A stretch of 64,000 bases of DNA from Bordetella genomosp. 11 (GTDB taxonomy: Bacteria; Pseudomonadota; Gammaproteobacteria; Burkholderiales; Burkholderiaceae_B). Shown in pieces: positions 7,350 through 16,861 of the stretch. The stretch is taken from the NCBI RefSeq assembly GCF_002261215.1, contig NZ_NEVS01000001.1:1116001-1180000 (forward strand), given 5' to 3'. The notes below the pieces were generated by a model, which did no database searches, had not been told where the DNA came from, and worked only from the letters and a program-made list of their open reading frames with translations. Every line of letters begins with the position of its first letter. The stretch's first letter is position 1. Both the position numbers and the translations under genes were made by a program.

Positions 7350-8239
7350 TCTGCGTCGGGGGAAGGCGTCGTGGGGGCGGTGGAAGGCAGTCGCTTGACG
7401 CGCAGCCACAAGGCGCGCCTGGCGTCGGCGCGCACGACTTCGAAGCGCAGGCCGTGCCGTTCCGCGACGTCGCCGCGGCGCGGGATGCGCCCGAGTTCGC
7501 CGCCCAGCCAGCCGCCGATACTGTCGTATTCGTCGTGCGGCAAGGCCAGGCCGAAGGCGTCGTTGAATTTGTCGATATCGGTGGCGGCCTGGACGCGCCA
7601 CTGGTTCTCGCCTTCGGGGAAGATGGTGGCTTCGTCGTCCTCGTCGAATTCGTCTTCGATATCGCCGACGATTTCCTCAAGCACATCTTCCATGCTGACC
7701 AGGCCGGCGATGCCGCCGTATTCATCGATCACGATGGCCAGATGGTTGCGGCTTTCGCGGAAATCCCGCAGCAGCACGTTCAGCCGCTTGGATTCCGGGA
7801 CGAATACCGCCGGACGGACCAGCGAGCGCAATTCGATGTCCGGCTCCAGCATGCAACGCAGCAGGTCCTTGGCGAGCAGGATGCCGACGATATTGTCGCG
7901 ATCGCCTTCGAATACCGGAAAGCGCGAATGCGCCGTGTCGATGATGATCGACAGCAGGTAGGGCAGCGGCTGGGAGATATCCAGCAGGTCCATGCGGGGC
8001 CGCGGCACCATGATGTCGCCGACGGTGCGCTCCGAGACGGCTAGCGCGCCCTTGATCATGGCGTAGGACTCGCTGTCCAGCAGCTGGCGTTCGTGGGCGG
8101 CCTCGAGTATGGCCTTGATGCCTTCCCGGTCCTCGGGTTCGCGTCGAACCAGGGACAGCAGGCGGTCTAGCAGGGATTTGTTGGCGGGCTTGGCCTGACG
8201 CGGGTGATCCGCGTCGTTCGCAGGGTAAGGGTCGGGCAT
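7346..8239 (-). CDS. corC: CorC/HlyC-family CBS-domain protein
   Basis: 297 residues. Two CBS domains (about residues 70-195, with [15 protein letters not shown] and a [26 protein letters not shown] segment) are followed by the CorC_HlyC C-terminal domain (about 210-290). There are no membrane segments, unlike full CorB-type proteins. The family is linked to magnesium and cobalt efflux, and the gene regularly lies between ybeY and lnt, as it does here. The 97-base gap to ybeY is larger than other gaps in this operon and contains an inverted repeat. Confidence 0.9.
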   Translation of the reverse strand: MPDPYPANDADHPRQAKPANKSLLDRLLSLVRREPEDREGIKAILEAAHERQLLDSESYAMIKGALAVSERTVGDIMVPRPRMDLLDISQPLPYLLSIIIDTAHSRFPVFEGDRDNIVGILLAKDLLRCMLEPDIELRSLVRPAVFVPESKRLNVLLRDFRESRNHLAIVIDEYGGIAGLVSMEDVLEEIVGDIEDEFDEDDEATIFPEGENQWRVQAATDIDKFNDAFGLALPHDEYDSIGGWLGGELGRIPRRGDVAERHGLRFEVVRADARRALWLRVKRLPSTAPTTPSPDAE

Positions 8240-8253
8240 CGTCCAGAGGACAA

Positions 8254-8300
8254 GTTACAAAAAAACCAGCATAACCGATGTTGTGCGGCACTTTTGTAAC
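8254..8300. repeat. Inverted repeat between ybeY and corC
   Basis: GTTACAAAA (8254-8262) and TTTTGTAAC (8292-8300) are perfect 9-base arms around 29 bases. It is the only sizeable non-coding gap inside the operon. It could be an operator or an mRNA hairpin in front of corC; it is too AT-rich to be a strong terminator. Confidence 0.5.
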
Positions 8301-8334
8301 GCCACGGGCGGGATTACCCCCACGCCGGCGCGCT

Positions 8335-8937
8335 TTAACGCGGCGCGTAGGGGTCGGCGATGCCCATGTCCGCCAATACGCGAGTCTCCAGCCCTTCCAT
8401 GCGGCGGGCATCGCGCTCGCGGATATGGTCGTAGCCGAGGGCGTGCAGGGTGCCGTGGACGGTCAGATGGGCGGCATGCGCCAGGGGCGTCTTGCGCTGT
8501 TCGCGCGCCTCGCGGCGCAGCACGGGCAGGCACAGGACGATGTCGCCCCGGGCGACATCGTCGGGACCGACGCCGTATTCGAAAGTCAGCACATTGGTGG
8601 CGTAATCCCGGCCACGGAAATCCCGGTTAAGGCGGCGGCCTTCGGCCAGGCCGACGATACGCATGCTGATCTCCATGCCCTGGAACGCCACCAGCCCGTC
8701 ATCGCGCGCGCCGTCCAGCGCCCGGGCGATCCAGCGCCGCAACCGCCAGCGAGGCAGGGCCGGCGCCTCGACGGCGTACTGGACGGACAGCGACAGCGAG
8801 ACGGCCGCCGGCGGCCGCCCTGCCTTGGCAACGGCGTGTGGCGGCTTCCGGCCGGCGCGTCCTGCCTCGATGGTCCGTCGCGCGGCGTCGCCGGACCCCA
8901 GGCCGCGCGTGCGCGCGGCCGATGCTTCAGTCTTCAT
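8335..8937 (-). CDS. ybeY: Endoribonuclease YbeY (rRNA maturation)
   Basis: 200 residues. The family's zinc motif HGTLHALGYDH is present near residue 165, with three histidines placed as in YbeY, and the preceding FEYGVG....GDIVLC and LAHAAHL segments are conserved. YbeY processes the 3' end of 16S rRNA and takes part in ribosome quality control. The start ATG 8937 overlaps the end of ybeZ by 11 bases. The protein is about 45 residues longer at the N-terminus than usual family members, and I see no good start nearer the conserved domain. Confidence 0.92.
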   Translation of the reverse strand: MKTEASAARTRGLGSGDAARRTIEAGRAGRKPPHAVAKAGRPPAAVSLSLSVQYAVEAPALPRWRLRRWIARALDGARDDGLVAFQGMEISMRIVGLAEGRRLNRDFRGRDYATNVLTFEYGVGPDDVARGDIVLCLPVLRREAREQRKTPLAHAAHLTVHGTLHALGYDHIRERDARRMEGLETRVLADMGIADPYAPR

Positions 8938-9955
8938 CGGCCGCCGCTTGCTCGTAGGCGTCGACGATGCGGGCGACCAGCGGGTGGCGCACCACATCGC
9001 GGCTGGTGAAGCGCGTCGTCGCGATGCCCTGCACGTCCTGCAGCACGCCCACCGCATGCGCCAGGCCGCTTTGCTGGCCGCGCGGCAGGTCCACCTGAGA
9101 AGGATCGCCCGTGATGACTGCCTTGCTGCCGAAGCCGATCCGGGTCAGGAACATCTTCATCTGTTCCGGCGTGGTGTTCTGCGCTTCGTCCAGGATGACG
9201 AAGGCGTGGTTCAGCGTGCGGCCGCGCATATAGGCCAGCGGCGCGATCTCGATGGTCTGCTTCTCGAAGAGGCGCTGCACCCTTTCGAAGCCCATCAGGT
9301 CATACAGCGCGTCGTACAGCGGGCGCAGATAGGGGTCGACCTTCTGCGCCAGGTCGCCGGGCAGGAAGCCGAGGCGTTCGCCGGCTTCCACGGCGGGCCG
9401 CGTCAGCACCAGGCGCTGTACCGTGTCGCGCTCCATCGCGTCGATGGCGCAGGCGACGGCCAGCCATGTCTTGCCCGTGCCGGCCGGGCCGATGCCGAAC
9501 GTGATGTCGTGCTTGAGGATGTTTTCCAGGTAATCGCGCTGGCGCGGCGTGCGCGGGCGCAGGTCCGAGCGGCGTGTGCGCAGGAAAATGCCTTCGCCGT
9601 AGTCGTCCATCGCCGGCAGGGTGGGGGGCTTGAGCGCCGGCTTGCCGCCATGCGCGCCGCTCTCGCGTCCGACGCCGATTTCGACCAATCCCAGCTGGAT
9701 GTCGTCCACCGACAGCGGCTTGCGCGCGGCCTGTTCATCGAAGCGGCGCAGCGCCTGGGCGGCCAGTTCGGCCTGTTCGCCCTCCAGTGTGATGCGGCTG
9801 CCGCGGCGCGACAGCTTGACCCCCAGCCCGTCGGCGAGCTGGCGCAGGTTTTCGTCCAGCGGGCCGCACAGGTTCGCCAACTGGGCGTTGTCGCCGCCGA
9901 TCTGCACCGTGACGCCGGCCTGCTTGCGCGGTGTCCGCGCGCGCGCGCCCGTCAT
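8927..9955 (-). CDS. ybeZ: PhoH-like ATPase YbeZ
   Basis: 342 residues. Walker A GPAGTGKT (about 156-163), Walker [10 protein letters not shown] and a GDPSQVDLP motif mark the PhoH-type P-loop ATPase/helicase core; the N-terminal 90 residues resemble the KH-like start of YbeZ proteins. YbeZ works with YbeY in rRNA metabolism. The start overlaps the miaB stop by four bases and the 3' end overlaps ybeY, so translation of the three genes is probably coupled. Confidence 0.93.
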   Translation of the reverse strand: MTGARARTPRKQAGVTVQIGGDNAQLANLCGPLDENLRQLADGLGVKLSRRGSRITLEGEQAELAAQALRRFDEQAARKPLSVDDIQLGLVEIGVGRESGAHGGKPALKPPTLPAMDDYGEGIFLRTRRSDLRPRTPRQRDYLENILKHDITFGIGPAGTGKTWLAVACAIDAMERDTVQRLVLTRPAVEAGERLGFLPGDLAQKVDPYLRPLYDALYDLMGFERVQRLFEKQTIEIAPLAYMRGRTLNHAFVILDEAQNTTPEQMKMFLTRIGFGSKAVITGDPSQVDLPRGQQSGLAHAVGVLQDVQGIATTRFTSRDVVRHPLVARIVDAYEQAAADED

Positions 9956-11364
9956 GCGGCCTCCGGCGCAGGGGATTCCGCCAGGGCGACCCGTGCGCGC
10001 AGGGAATTCGGATAGGCCTCGGTGATGACTACGTCGATCATGTGGCCGACCAGCCGCGGCGGTGCCGCGAAATTGACGATGCGGTTGTTTTCGGTGCGGC
10101 CCATCAGTTCGTTCGGGTCGCGCCGCGAGGGGCCTTCGACCAGCACGCGCTGCGTGGTACCCACCATGGCCGCGCTGATGGCCGCCGCCTGCTCGGCGAT
10201 GCGGGCCTGCAGCCGTTGCAGGCGCTGCAGCTTGAGCGTCTGCGGCGTGTCGTCGGCCAGGTCGGCCGCCGGCGTGCCCGGGCGGCGCGAATACACGAAC
10301 GAGAAAGAGGTGTCGAAGCCGACGTCGTCGATCAGCTTCATGGTTTTCTCGAAATCTTCTTCCGTCTCGCCGGGAAAGCCGACGATGAAGTCGGACGACA
10401 GCGTCAGGCCCGGGCGGGCTTCGCGCAGGCGACGGACGATGGACTTGAATTCCAGGGTCGTATAGCCGCGCTTCATCGCCGCCAGCACGCGATCGCTGCC
10501 GGCCTGCACTGGCAGATGCAGGAAAGACACCAGCTTGGGCAGGCGCGCATAGGCCTGGATCAGGCGCGGCGTCATTTCCTTCGGATGCGAGGTGGTGTAC
10601 CGGATGCGCTCGATGCCGGGAATGTCGTGCACGTATTCCAGCAGCATGGCGAAATCGGCGATTTCGTCGCCGTCGCCCAGGCGGCCGCGATAGGCATTGA
10701 CGTTCTGCCCGAGCAGCGTGACTTCCTTCACGCCCTGGTCGGCCAGGTCGGCGACTTCCATGAGGATGTCATCGAAAGGCCGGGACACTTCGTCGCCGCG
10801 GGTGTAGGGCACCACGCAGAAGCTGCAGTATTTGCTGCAGCCTTCCATGATGGACACGAAGGCCGTCGCGCCGTCGACGCGCGGCGGCGGCAGGGCGTCG
10901 AACTTTTCGATGCTGGGGAAGCTGATATCGACCTGGGCGCGGCCCTCGGACTGGCGCTGGCGGATCAGTTCCGGCAGGCGGTGCAGGGTCTGCGGTCCGA
11001 ATACCACGTCCACATAGGGCGCGCGCTTGACGATGGCCTCGCCTTCCTGGCTGGCCACGCAACCGCCCACGCCGATGACCAGTCCCGGCTTGGTTTTCTT
11101 CAGTTGCTGCACGCGTCCCAGGTCGGAGAAGACTTTCTCCTGCGCTTTCTCGCGCACGGAACAGGTATTGAAGAGAATGATGTCCGCGTCTTCCGGCTTG
11201 TCGGTCAATTCCACGCCCTGCGATTCGCGCAGCACGTCGGCCATCTTGTCGGAGTCGTACTCGTTCATCTGGCAACCGAAGGTGCGGATGAACAGTTTGC
11301 GGGGGGAGCCGGGCGCGGACGCGTCGGCGGGCGCGGCGTCGCGCGCGAGTATGGTTTCTTGCAT
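9952..11364 (-). CDS. miaB: tRNA-2-methylthio-N6-dimethylallyladenosine synthase MiaB
   Basis: 470 residues. It adds the methylthio group to i6A37 of tRNAs reading U-starting codons. The N-terminal UPF0004 domain carries three cluster cysteines (C31, C68, C102), the radical-SAM core has CSKYCSFC (C176, C180, C183), and a TRAM domain closes the protein (about 400-460). First gene of the leftward operon with ybeZ, ybeY, corC and lnt. Confidence 0.96.
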   Translation of the reverse strand: MQETILARDAAPADASAPGSPRKLFIRTFGCQMNEYDSDKMADVLRESQGVELTDKPEDADIILFNTCSVREKAQEKVFSDLGRVQQLKKTKPGLVIGVGGCVASQEGEAIVKRAPYVDVVFGPQTLHRLPELIRQRQSEGRAQVDISFPSIEKFDALPPPRVDGATAFVSIMEGCSKYCSFCVVPYTRGDEVSRPFDDILMEVADLADQGVKEVTLLGQNVNAYRGRLGDGDEIADFAMLLEYVHDIPGIERIRYTTSHPKEMTPRLIQAYARLPKLVSFLHLPVQAGSDRVLAAMKRGYTTLEFKSIVRRLREARPGLTLSSDFIVGFPGETEEDFEKTMKLIDDVGFDTSFSFVYSRRPGTPAADLADDTPQTLKLQRLQRLQARIAEQAAAISAAMVGTTQRVLVEGPSRRDPNELMGRTENNRIVNFAAPPRLVGHMIDVVITEAYPNSLRARVALAESPAPEAA

Positions 11365-11529
11365 GTCGGAGGCCGTGACGGGTGTAGATCCCGGGGGCGT
11401 GGGAGGAAAAACAGAATTTTACCCCGGATGCCATCCTGTCTTGGTATCGTCTCGGTCCGGCGGGCCATCGGGCCGGAAACGCGGCCGGTCCGCACGGGGC
11501 GGCAGCCGCGCACTTACAGAGGACAAACC

Positions 11530-12252
11530 ATGTTCCAGAATTCAGGCGTGCGCGACGACGCGCCCGCCGACCGCCGCGCGCGCCGGGTGGCGGTCGGGAT
11601 CTTCGCGCTGCTGCTGCTCGGCCTGTCGGCGTTATTCGTGGACCTGCCGCTCGCCCAATGGTTGCACGCCAACGTTTCCCCCGGCGTGGATCATGTCTTC
11701 GAATGGATAGGCGAAGCCGGCGACAGCGGCAACTACGCCTGGGCGGTCCTGATCGTCTATATCGCCGCGCTGGCCGCCTTGCGCCGCGGGCGCGACGGCG
11801 CCTGGATCGGCGGCTACGAACGCGTGGTGCGGGGCGCGCTGCTGCTGATGGCCGCGTGGATCGCCGGCGGGATCGTTACGGGCCTGCTCAAGCAGGTGGT
11901 GGCACGCGCGCGTCCGGAACTGTTTTTCGAGCAGGGGATCTACGGGCTGGGACATCCTTTCCAGGGCAAGCCGTTCAATTCCTTTCCGTCCAGCCACGCA
12001 TTGACCGCCTTCGTGCTGGCCGCGGCGATCGCGGTGGTGGCGCCGCGCTGGCGCTGGGCGGTCTATACCCTGGCCGTGCTGGCGGCCGTCAGCCGCTTGG
12101 TCAACCTGGACCATTTCGCGTCGGACGTGGCGGCGTCCGCATTGATCGCCATGACGGCGGTGCATGGGCTCAAGCGGTGGTTCCTGGACCCGGCCTATCG
12201 CTGGCCGATGCGTGTGCCCTGGCGGTGGTTCGCCCGCGTAGCGAAGCGCTAA
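11530..12252 (+). CDS. PAP2-family phosphatase, membrane protein
   Basis: 240 residues with several membrane segments. The three acid-phosphatase motifs are present: K......RP (KQVVARARPE), PSSH (in place of the usual PSGH) and SR.....H...D (SRLVNLDHFASD). Such enzymes dephosphorylate lipid phosphates such as undecaprenyl diphosphate or phosphatidylglycerophosphate at the membrane. ATG 11530 has AGAGGA about eight bases upstream. It is divergent from miaB. Confidence 0.88.
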   Translation: MFQNSGVRDDAPADRRARRVAVGIFALLLLGLSALFVDLPLAQWLHANVSPGVDHVFEWIGEAGDSGNYAWAVLIVYIAALAALRRGRDGAWIGGYERVVRGALLLMAAWIAGGIVTGLLKQVVARARPELFFEQGIYGLGHPFQGKPFNSFPSSHALTAFVLAAAIAVVAPRWRWAVYTLAVLAAVSRLVNLDHFASDVAASALIAMTAVHGLKRWFLDPAYRWPMRVPWRWFARVAKR

Positions 12253-12256
12253 GCCT

Positions 12257-13114
12257 TCAGCCGCCGTCCCGTTCCAGCTTTTTCCTGACGCGCCGGGTCA
12301 GGTCCAGCAGGGGGTCGTCGGACGGATACAGCTCGTGCCTGCCCACGATGGGGAAGCTGTGGCCTTTCCAGAAGGTGCGTGGGTCGAAGCGGAACTTGGC
12401 GATCAGGCGCCGCCCGAAATCCATTTCATGGTGCAGATAGAGCGCCTTCTGGCCGATCCCGGCGATTTCCGGATATTCCCCCAGCAGATAGCCTTCCTGC
12501 AAATGCGGCCGCGCCGCGGAGGGTGGGCATACGCTGGACAATCGTATCGTCTGCAACCCCGCTTCCGCGCTGACGGTGATCCCGCCGCTCAGGTACGGTA
12601 CGCCCAGCACGAAGACATAGGCTTCGTCGTCCGCGCCATGGCTGGCGAACGATGCGGCGATGCGCAGGGAGTGGGTCACGTCCAGCAGGGGCGTGGCGCA
12701 TACCTCGTAATGCTGGAGGATGGCCCAGCGCACGGTGCCATGCCGGCCGATGCGTTCCATGCCCAGCAAACCGGCCGCCAGGTATTCCTCGGCCAGGATT
12801 TTCTCGGCGGCGGTCAGGCGCGCGAATCGCTTGCGCAACGTGTCCAGGCTGGGATTCGCGTGGCCCGTTCCGCGTAGCAGGCTGGGTTTCAACGAGGTAT
12901 AGCCGGAACGGTTGCGATGGTCGCCGGTTTGTCCGCGGAACAGGAGGATATGGTCGCGATTGTGGAATTGCAGCTCCGCCACCCGGGTCGCCAGGTCGGC
13001 ATACGAAGCGACCTCGTAGGCGGCTGCCTTGCGATAGTCCTGGCGCTGGACCACCGTCGCCCTGGGCGAGCCGCCGGTGAACGACCATAGCTTGTACTGG
13101 GTGATCGTCTCCAA
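12257..13114 (-). CDS. FRG-domain protein
   Basis: 285 residues. Residues about 35-190 fit the FRG domain, named for its conserved FRG triplet; here HILLFRGQTGD (about residues 55-65), then SLKPSLLRG and a later LQHYE..TPLLDVT motif typical of the family. The biochemical role of FRG domains is not settled; some occur in phage-defence or toxin contexts. It is tail-to-tail with the PAP2 gene (four-base gap) and lies 22 bases after the PheC-like gene, which is on the same strand upstream, so the two may be cotranscribed. Confidence 0.75.
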   Translation of the reverse strand: METITQYKLWSFTGGSPRATVVQRQDYRKAAAYEVASYADLATRVAELQFHNRDHILLFRGQTGDHRNRSGYTSLKPSLLRGTGHANPSLDTLRKRFARLTAAEKILAEEYLAAGLLGMERIGRHGTVRWAILQHYEVCATPLLDVTHSLRIAASFASHGADDEAYVFVLGVPYLSGGITVSAEAGLQTIRLSSVCPPSAARPHLQEGYLLGEYPEIAGIGQKALYLHHEMDFGRRLIAKFRFDPRTFWKGHSFPIVGRHELYPSDDPLLDLTRRVRKKLERDGG

Positions 13115-13136
13115 TGCCGCTTTCCTTCATGCCGCC

Positions 13137-13931
13137 TTATTTGCCCAGCCACTTGGCGCTGATCTGCGCGTATTCGCCGCTGGCCTGGGCCAGATGCAGC
13201 CACTGGTCCACGAAGTGCTTGAACACCTCGTCGCCCTGCGGCAGCAGATAGGCCATCTCCGCATATTGCAGCGGCTTGTCGGGGTTGACCGCGCACAGTT
13301 CCGGGTGGGCCTTGCTTTGGACGATGGCTTCGGCGGCCTCGGTGACGAAGACGTCGGCCTGGCCCTTGATCAGTTCGTCGAAGATCGTCAGGTTATCCGG
13401 GTGCATGGTCAGTTTCGCGTGGCTCAGCCGTGTCTTCGCGAAGCGTTCGTTGCTGCCGCCGGGGTTGGCGATGACGCGTACCGAGGGCTGGTCGATGGCT
13501 TCGATCGTCTGGAAGCGGGAGACGTTCTCGCAGCGCGTCAGCGGCGTCTTGCCGTTGATCATATAGGGAATGCTGAAGTACGCCTGCTTCTGGCGTTCCA
13601 GCGATACCGAAATCCCGCCCACCGCGATATCGCATTTGCCGGCGACGAAATCCGGCAGCAGGTTCGACCAGCTCGTCTTGATGTATTCCGGCTTGGCTTT
13701 AAGGGCCGTCGCCAGGGTCTGCATCAGGTCGATATCGATGCCTTCGAACTGTCCCGGCGCGTGCTGGAAGCTGAAAGGCTTGTAGTCGCCGGGCGTACAG
13801 ACGCGCAGCACTCCGCTTTTCTCGATGCGCGCCAGTGCCGGGCCGGAAACGGGAGAGGGGGCGGTCGCGGGCGCCTGGGCAAACGCGAACGCCTGGACGG
13901 ACAGCAGGACAAGGGCGGCAAGGAACTTCAT
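13137..13931 (-). CDS. Periplasmic cyclohexadienyl (prephenate/arogenate) dehydratase, PheC-like
   Basis: 264 residues beginning with a signal peptide (MKFLAALVLLSVQAFAFAQA). The fold is that of family 3 amino-acid-binding proteins, but the sequence is closer to PheC than to amino acid receptors from memory: LRVCTPGDYKPFS, DIAVGGISVSLERQKQAYFSIPY, NPGGSNE.F and HPELCAV are stretches I associate with PheC of Pseudomonas. PheC makes phenylpyruvate or phenylalanine from prephenate or arogenate in the periplasm. There is no transporter gene next to it, which also argues against a normal ABC receptor. A solute-binding role remains possible. Confidence 0.7.
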   Translation of the reverse strand: MKFLAALVLLSVQAFAFAQAPATAPSPVSGPALARIEKSGVLRVCTPGDYKPFSFQHAPGQFEGIDIDLMQTLATALKAKPEYIKTSWSNLLPDFVAGKCDIAVGGISVSLERQKQAYFSIPYMINGKTPLTRCENVSRFQTIEAIDQPSVRVIANPGGSNERFAKTRLSHAKLTMHPDNLTIFDELIKGQADVFVTEAAEAIVQSKAHPELCAVNPDKPLQYAEMAYLLPQGDEVFKHFVDQWLHLAQASGEYAQISAKWLGK

Positions 13932-14113
13932 GGCGGGAATTCCATCGGAGGGAGGGTTGTCGTGTGCGTCAACTTTAAACGCTGCGGCGGCTTCCCTTCA
14001 GTGCGGGTTTGCACGGCTTGCCAGGCAAGACGGGTTATCGCAGCCGGCGCGCCGGCCGCGTTGCCATGCGTATCGCCCCGCCCGGCCGCGCTTTCGATCC
14101 CCAGGAGCATTTC

Positions 14114-15001
14114 ATGCGGTACCTATTGGTTCTCCTTCTTGCCCTGTGCGGACCCGCCTGCGCGGCATCCGCGGGCGATGCCACCCGTTTTGCGCCAGGC
14201 CTGCAATTCCCCGAGGGCACGGTTTTCGTCGGCGCTGTTCTTTACTTCGTCGATTATGGCGCGGGCGATGTACTGCGGTTGGCGCAGGCCGGCCCCGAGG
14301 TGGCATGGCACGCGGCCGGGTGCGGCCCGAACGGGTTGCTGCCGCTGGCCGACGGCACGCTGCTTGTCGCCTGCTACGACGCGGGCACGGTGGAACAGCG
14401 CTCCCTGGATGGGCGGTTGCTGCGCACCCTTGACCACGGCGCGCGCGGCGAGCCTTTCGTCCGCCCCAACGATCTGGCCGCGGACGGCCGTGGCGGCGCT
14501 TATTTCACCGCTTCCGGCGGCGACGGCGGCATTCCGGGCAGGCTGTATCACTTGCCGGCGGGCCTGCAACGCGCCGACATGGTCGCCGACCACATCCAGA
14601 ACGCCAACGGCGTCGCCCTGTCGCCCGACGGCGGCACGCTCTACCTGGGCGAGAGCACCACCGACAAGATCCTGCGATTCAAGGTGGCGCCGGACGGCAG
14701 CTTGCGCGATGGCGGCGACTTCCTGGTGCTGGACGAGCGCCTGCCGGGGACGGGCCGCCACACGCCGGATGGGGTGCGCACCGATCCGGCCGGCCGCCTG
14801 TTCGTCAGCCTCTACAATGGCGACGGCTTTGCCGTCTTCGGTCCGGACGGCCGCCTGCTGGCCACCCAGCCCCTGCCCGGTACCCACCACTCCAACCTGG
14901 CGATTTCGCCGGATCAGGCCTGGGTCTACGGAACGGTCAATGACAGCGAGGGCAGCCTGTACCGGGTCCGCAATCCCATGGCCCCGTCGTCGCCGCGATG
15001 A
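14114..15001 (+). CDS. Secreted SMP-30/gluconolactonase-like beta-propeller protein
   Basis: 295 residues. ATG 14114 follows CCAGGAG (14101-14107) and opens a signal peptide (MRYLLVLLLALCGPACA). The remainder is a six-bladed propeller of the SMP-30/strictosidine-synthase type: PNDLAADGRGGAYFT, NGVALSPDGGTLYL.E and a HTPDGVRTDPAGRLFV stretch hold the expected metal-site Asn/Asp residues. Family members are lactonases acting on sugar lactones. The substrate is unknown. It is divergent from the PheC-like gene with a 182-base shared promoter region. Confidence 0.82.
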   Translation: MRYLLVLLLALCGPACAASAGDATRFAPGLQFPEGTVFVGAVLYFVDYGAGDVLRLAQAGPEVAWHAAGCGPNGLLPLADGTLLVACYDAGTVEQRSLDGRLLRTLDHGARGEPFVRPNDLAADGRGGAYFTASGGDGGIPGRLYHLPAGLQRADMVADHIQNANGVALSPDGGTLYLGESTTDKILRFKVAPDGSLRDGGDFLVLDERLPGTGRHTPDGVRTDPAGRLFVSLYNGDGFAVFGPDGRLLATQPLPGTHHSNLAISPDQAWVYGTVNDSEGSLYRVRNPMAPSSPR

Positions 15002-15084
15002 GGCGGCGCGGCGTGCGGGGATGGTGCCCGGGAAAGTCCGGACGGAAAAAACGACCGGGCCGCGGCTGACTCAGGAGGATCGCC

Positions 15085-15468
15085 ATGACGAACAAAATAC
15101 GGCTGGACAAATGGCTCTGGGCGGCGCGCTTCTACAAGACGCGCAGCCTTGCCGTGGAAGAGATCGGCAAGGGGCGGGTGTTGGTCAACGACCAGCCCGC
15201 CAAGCCCGCCCGCGAGGTCGGCGAGGGCGATTTCATCACCATACGCAAGAGCGATCCGCCCATCCGCGTGCTCGTGCGGGCGGTCAGCAACATACGCGGC
15301 CCCGCCACGGCGGCGCGCCTGATGTACGACGAGACACCGGACAGCATCGCCGCGCGCGAACGCGCCGCCGAAATGCGCCGGCTGGCGCCCGAACCGGCTT
15401 TGGATATCGTCCAGGGGCGTCCGACGAAGCGCGACCGTCGCCTGATCGACCAATTGCGCGGCAAATAG
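15085..15468 (+). CDS. hslR: Ribosome-associated heat shock protein Hsp15 (S4 domain)
   Basis: 127 residues. An S4 RNA-binding domain fills the first half (RLDKWLWAARFYKTRSLA...I..G.V.VN), and a basic tail follows, the layout of HslR. Hsp15 binds free 50S subunits carrying nascent chains and helps recycle them. Start ATG 15085 has AGGAGG eight bases upstream. Orientation matches the upstream SMP-30 gene, 83 bases away. Confidence 0.88.
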   Translation: MTNKIRLDKWLWAARFYKTRSLAVEEIGKGRVLVNDQPAKPAREVGEGDFITIRKSDPPIRVLVRAVSNIRGPATAARLMYDETPDSIAARERAAEMRRLAPEPALDIVQGRPTKRDRRLIDQLRGK

Positions 15469-15542
15469 CGCTGGCGGGCCGCCCGGCCCGTGTCCGTAGC
15501 GTCGGCCTGAAGTCCCGGCGGGACCGCCGCCCGGGGCGCCGT

Positions 15543-16019
15543 TCAGCTGTCGGCGACCACGATGGTGGGTTCGCAGGCGATGGGAAAGTCGACCGAGTTG
15601 GCGATATAGCACTTGGCGTGCGCGACGTGATGCAGCCGTTGCGCTTCGGCGGGATCGCATCCCTGCCGGATGGCCACACGCGGACGCAATACGATGCCCG
15701 TGAAGCGGCCCGTGCCGTCGCTTTCCTTCATGGTGCCTTCGGCGGCGTCGGCATAATCCACCACCACGATGCCGGCATCCGCGCACAGGTGCAGGTACCA
15801 CAGCTTGTGGCATGCCGATGCCGACGCGACCAGCAGGTCTTCCGGATTCCAGCGGGCGGCATCGCCCCGGAACGCGGGATCGGACGAACCCGGTATATCC
15901 GGCTTGCCATCCGCCCGGATCACATGATCCCGGCCATAGGCGCCGTAGCCGGACGTACCGCTGCCGCGATTGCCGGTCCACCGGACCTCGACGTGGTATT
16001 TGTGTTCGCCATGTGCCAT
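15543..16019 (-). CDS. OsmC-family protein
   Basis: 158 residues. The two redox cysteines of OsmC/Ohr proteins are seen in the SASACHKLWYLHLC and HAKCYIANSV segments, with the N-terminal HKYHVEVRWTGNRG strand usual for the OsmC subgroup. These proteins reduce organic hydroperoxides. It is convergent with hslR and divergent from the dehalogenase. Confidence 0.87.
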   Translation of the reverse strand: MAHGEHKYHVEVRWTGNRGSGTSGYGAYGRDHVIRADGKPDIPGSSDPAFRGDAARWNPEDLLVASASACHKLWYLHLCADAGIVVVDYADAAEGTMKESDGTGRFTGIVLRPRVAIRQGCDPAEAQRLHHVAHAKCYIANSVDFPIACEPTIVVADS

Positions 16020-16132
16020 TGCGTATGTCCACGGCCCCGCGGGCCTTCAGGTTCAGCGACGATTAAGCCTCGAGAATATCACCGGAGGTAGACTCCACCA
16101 TCGGCCTTTTTTTCGACAAACAGGTGGAGACC

Positions 16133-16861
16133 ATGGCGGATCACACGATGATCAAGGCGTTGCTGTTCGATGTGTTCGGAACGGTGGTGGATTGGCGTAC
16201 CAGCGTCGCGCGGGAATTGCGTCCTTTCCTGGAAAAGCATGGGATCGCGGACGATCCCCATGATGTGGCGAACGCGTGGCGCAAGAAGTACCAGCCGGCA
16301 TTGGACGAAGTCCGTTCCGGGCGGCGCCCCTTCGTCAAGCTGGATGTCCTGCACCGCGAGAACCTGGAAAAACTGCTGGCGGACTACCGGATCGACGTCG
16401 CCGCCCTGCCCGAGAAAACGCTCAACGACCTGAATCTGATCTGGCATCGCTTGCAGCCGTGGCCAGACTCCGTGGCGGGCCTGCGCCGGCTGAAGCAGCG
16501 CTTCATCATCGCGCCGATGTCCAACGGCAATATCCGGTTGATGACGGACATGGCAAAGCATGCCGGGCTGCCCTGGGATGCCATCCTGGGCGCGGAGGTC
16601 GTCAAGGCGTACAAGACTTCGCCGGAGGCCTACCTGAGGACCGCGGAAGTGCTGGACCTGCGGCCGGAGGAAATCTGCATGGTGGCCGCCCACAATTCCG
16701 ATCTGGCCGCCGCCCGCAAATGCGGCTTCAGGACCGCCTTTATCCTGCGGCCGACGGAATACGGTCCGGCGCAGAAAACCAATCTGCGCGCCGAGCAGGA
16801 CTGGGACTGGATCGCCGACGACATGGGGCATCTGGCCTCCCAGTTGGATTGTCCCGAGTGA
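16133..16861 (+). CDS. Haloacid dehalogenase, type II (HAD superfamily)
   Basis: 242 residues. The nucleophile Asp13 lies in LLFDVFGTVVDW, motif II Ser in MSNGN and motif III Lys in KAYKTSPEAY, followed by MVAAHNSDL.AA, the pattern of L-2-haloacid dehalogenases. These hydrolyse 2-haloalkanoates to 2-hydroxyacids, though many members act on other small molecules. ATG 16133 is preferred because AGGTGGAG sits just before it; an in-frame upstream codon would overlap that site. Confidence 0.85.
   Translation: MADHTMIKALLFDVFGTVVDWRTSVARELRPFLEKHGIADDPHDVANAWRKKYQPALDEVRSGRRPFVKLDVLHRENLEKLLADYRIDVAALPEKTLNDLNLIWHRLQPWPDSVAGLRRLKQRFIIAPMSNGNIRLMTDMAKHAGLPWDAILGAEVVKAYKTSPEAYLRTAEVLDLRPEEICMVAAHNSDLAAARKCGFRTAFILRPTEYGPAQKTNLRAEQDWDWIADDMGHLASQLDCPE

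Noticed and set aside
5889..7961. A 690-codon plus-strand frame opposite lnt and corC
   Set aside because: Antisense shadow over two genes with full active-site motifs.
13077..16091. A 1004-codon open frame on the plus strand
   Set aside because: It runs antisense to the FRG and PheC genes and through SMP-30, hslR and OsmC in other frames. High GC makes long shadow frames; it has no domain I recognise.
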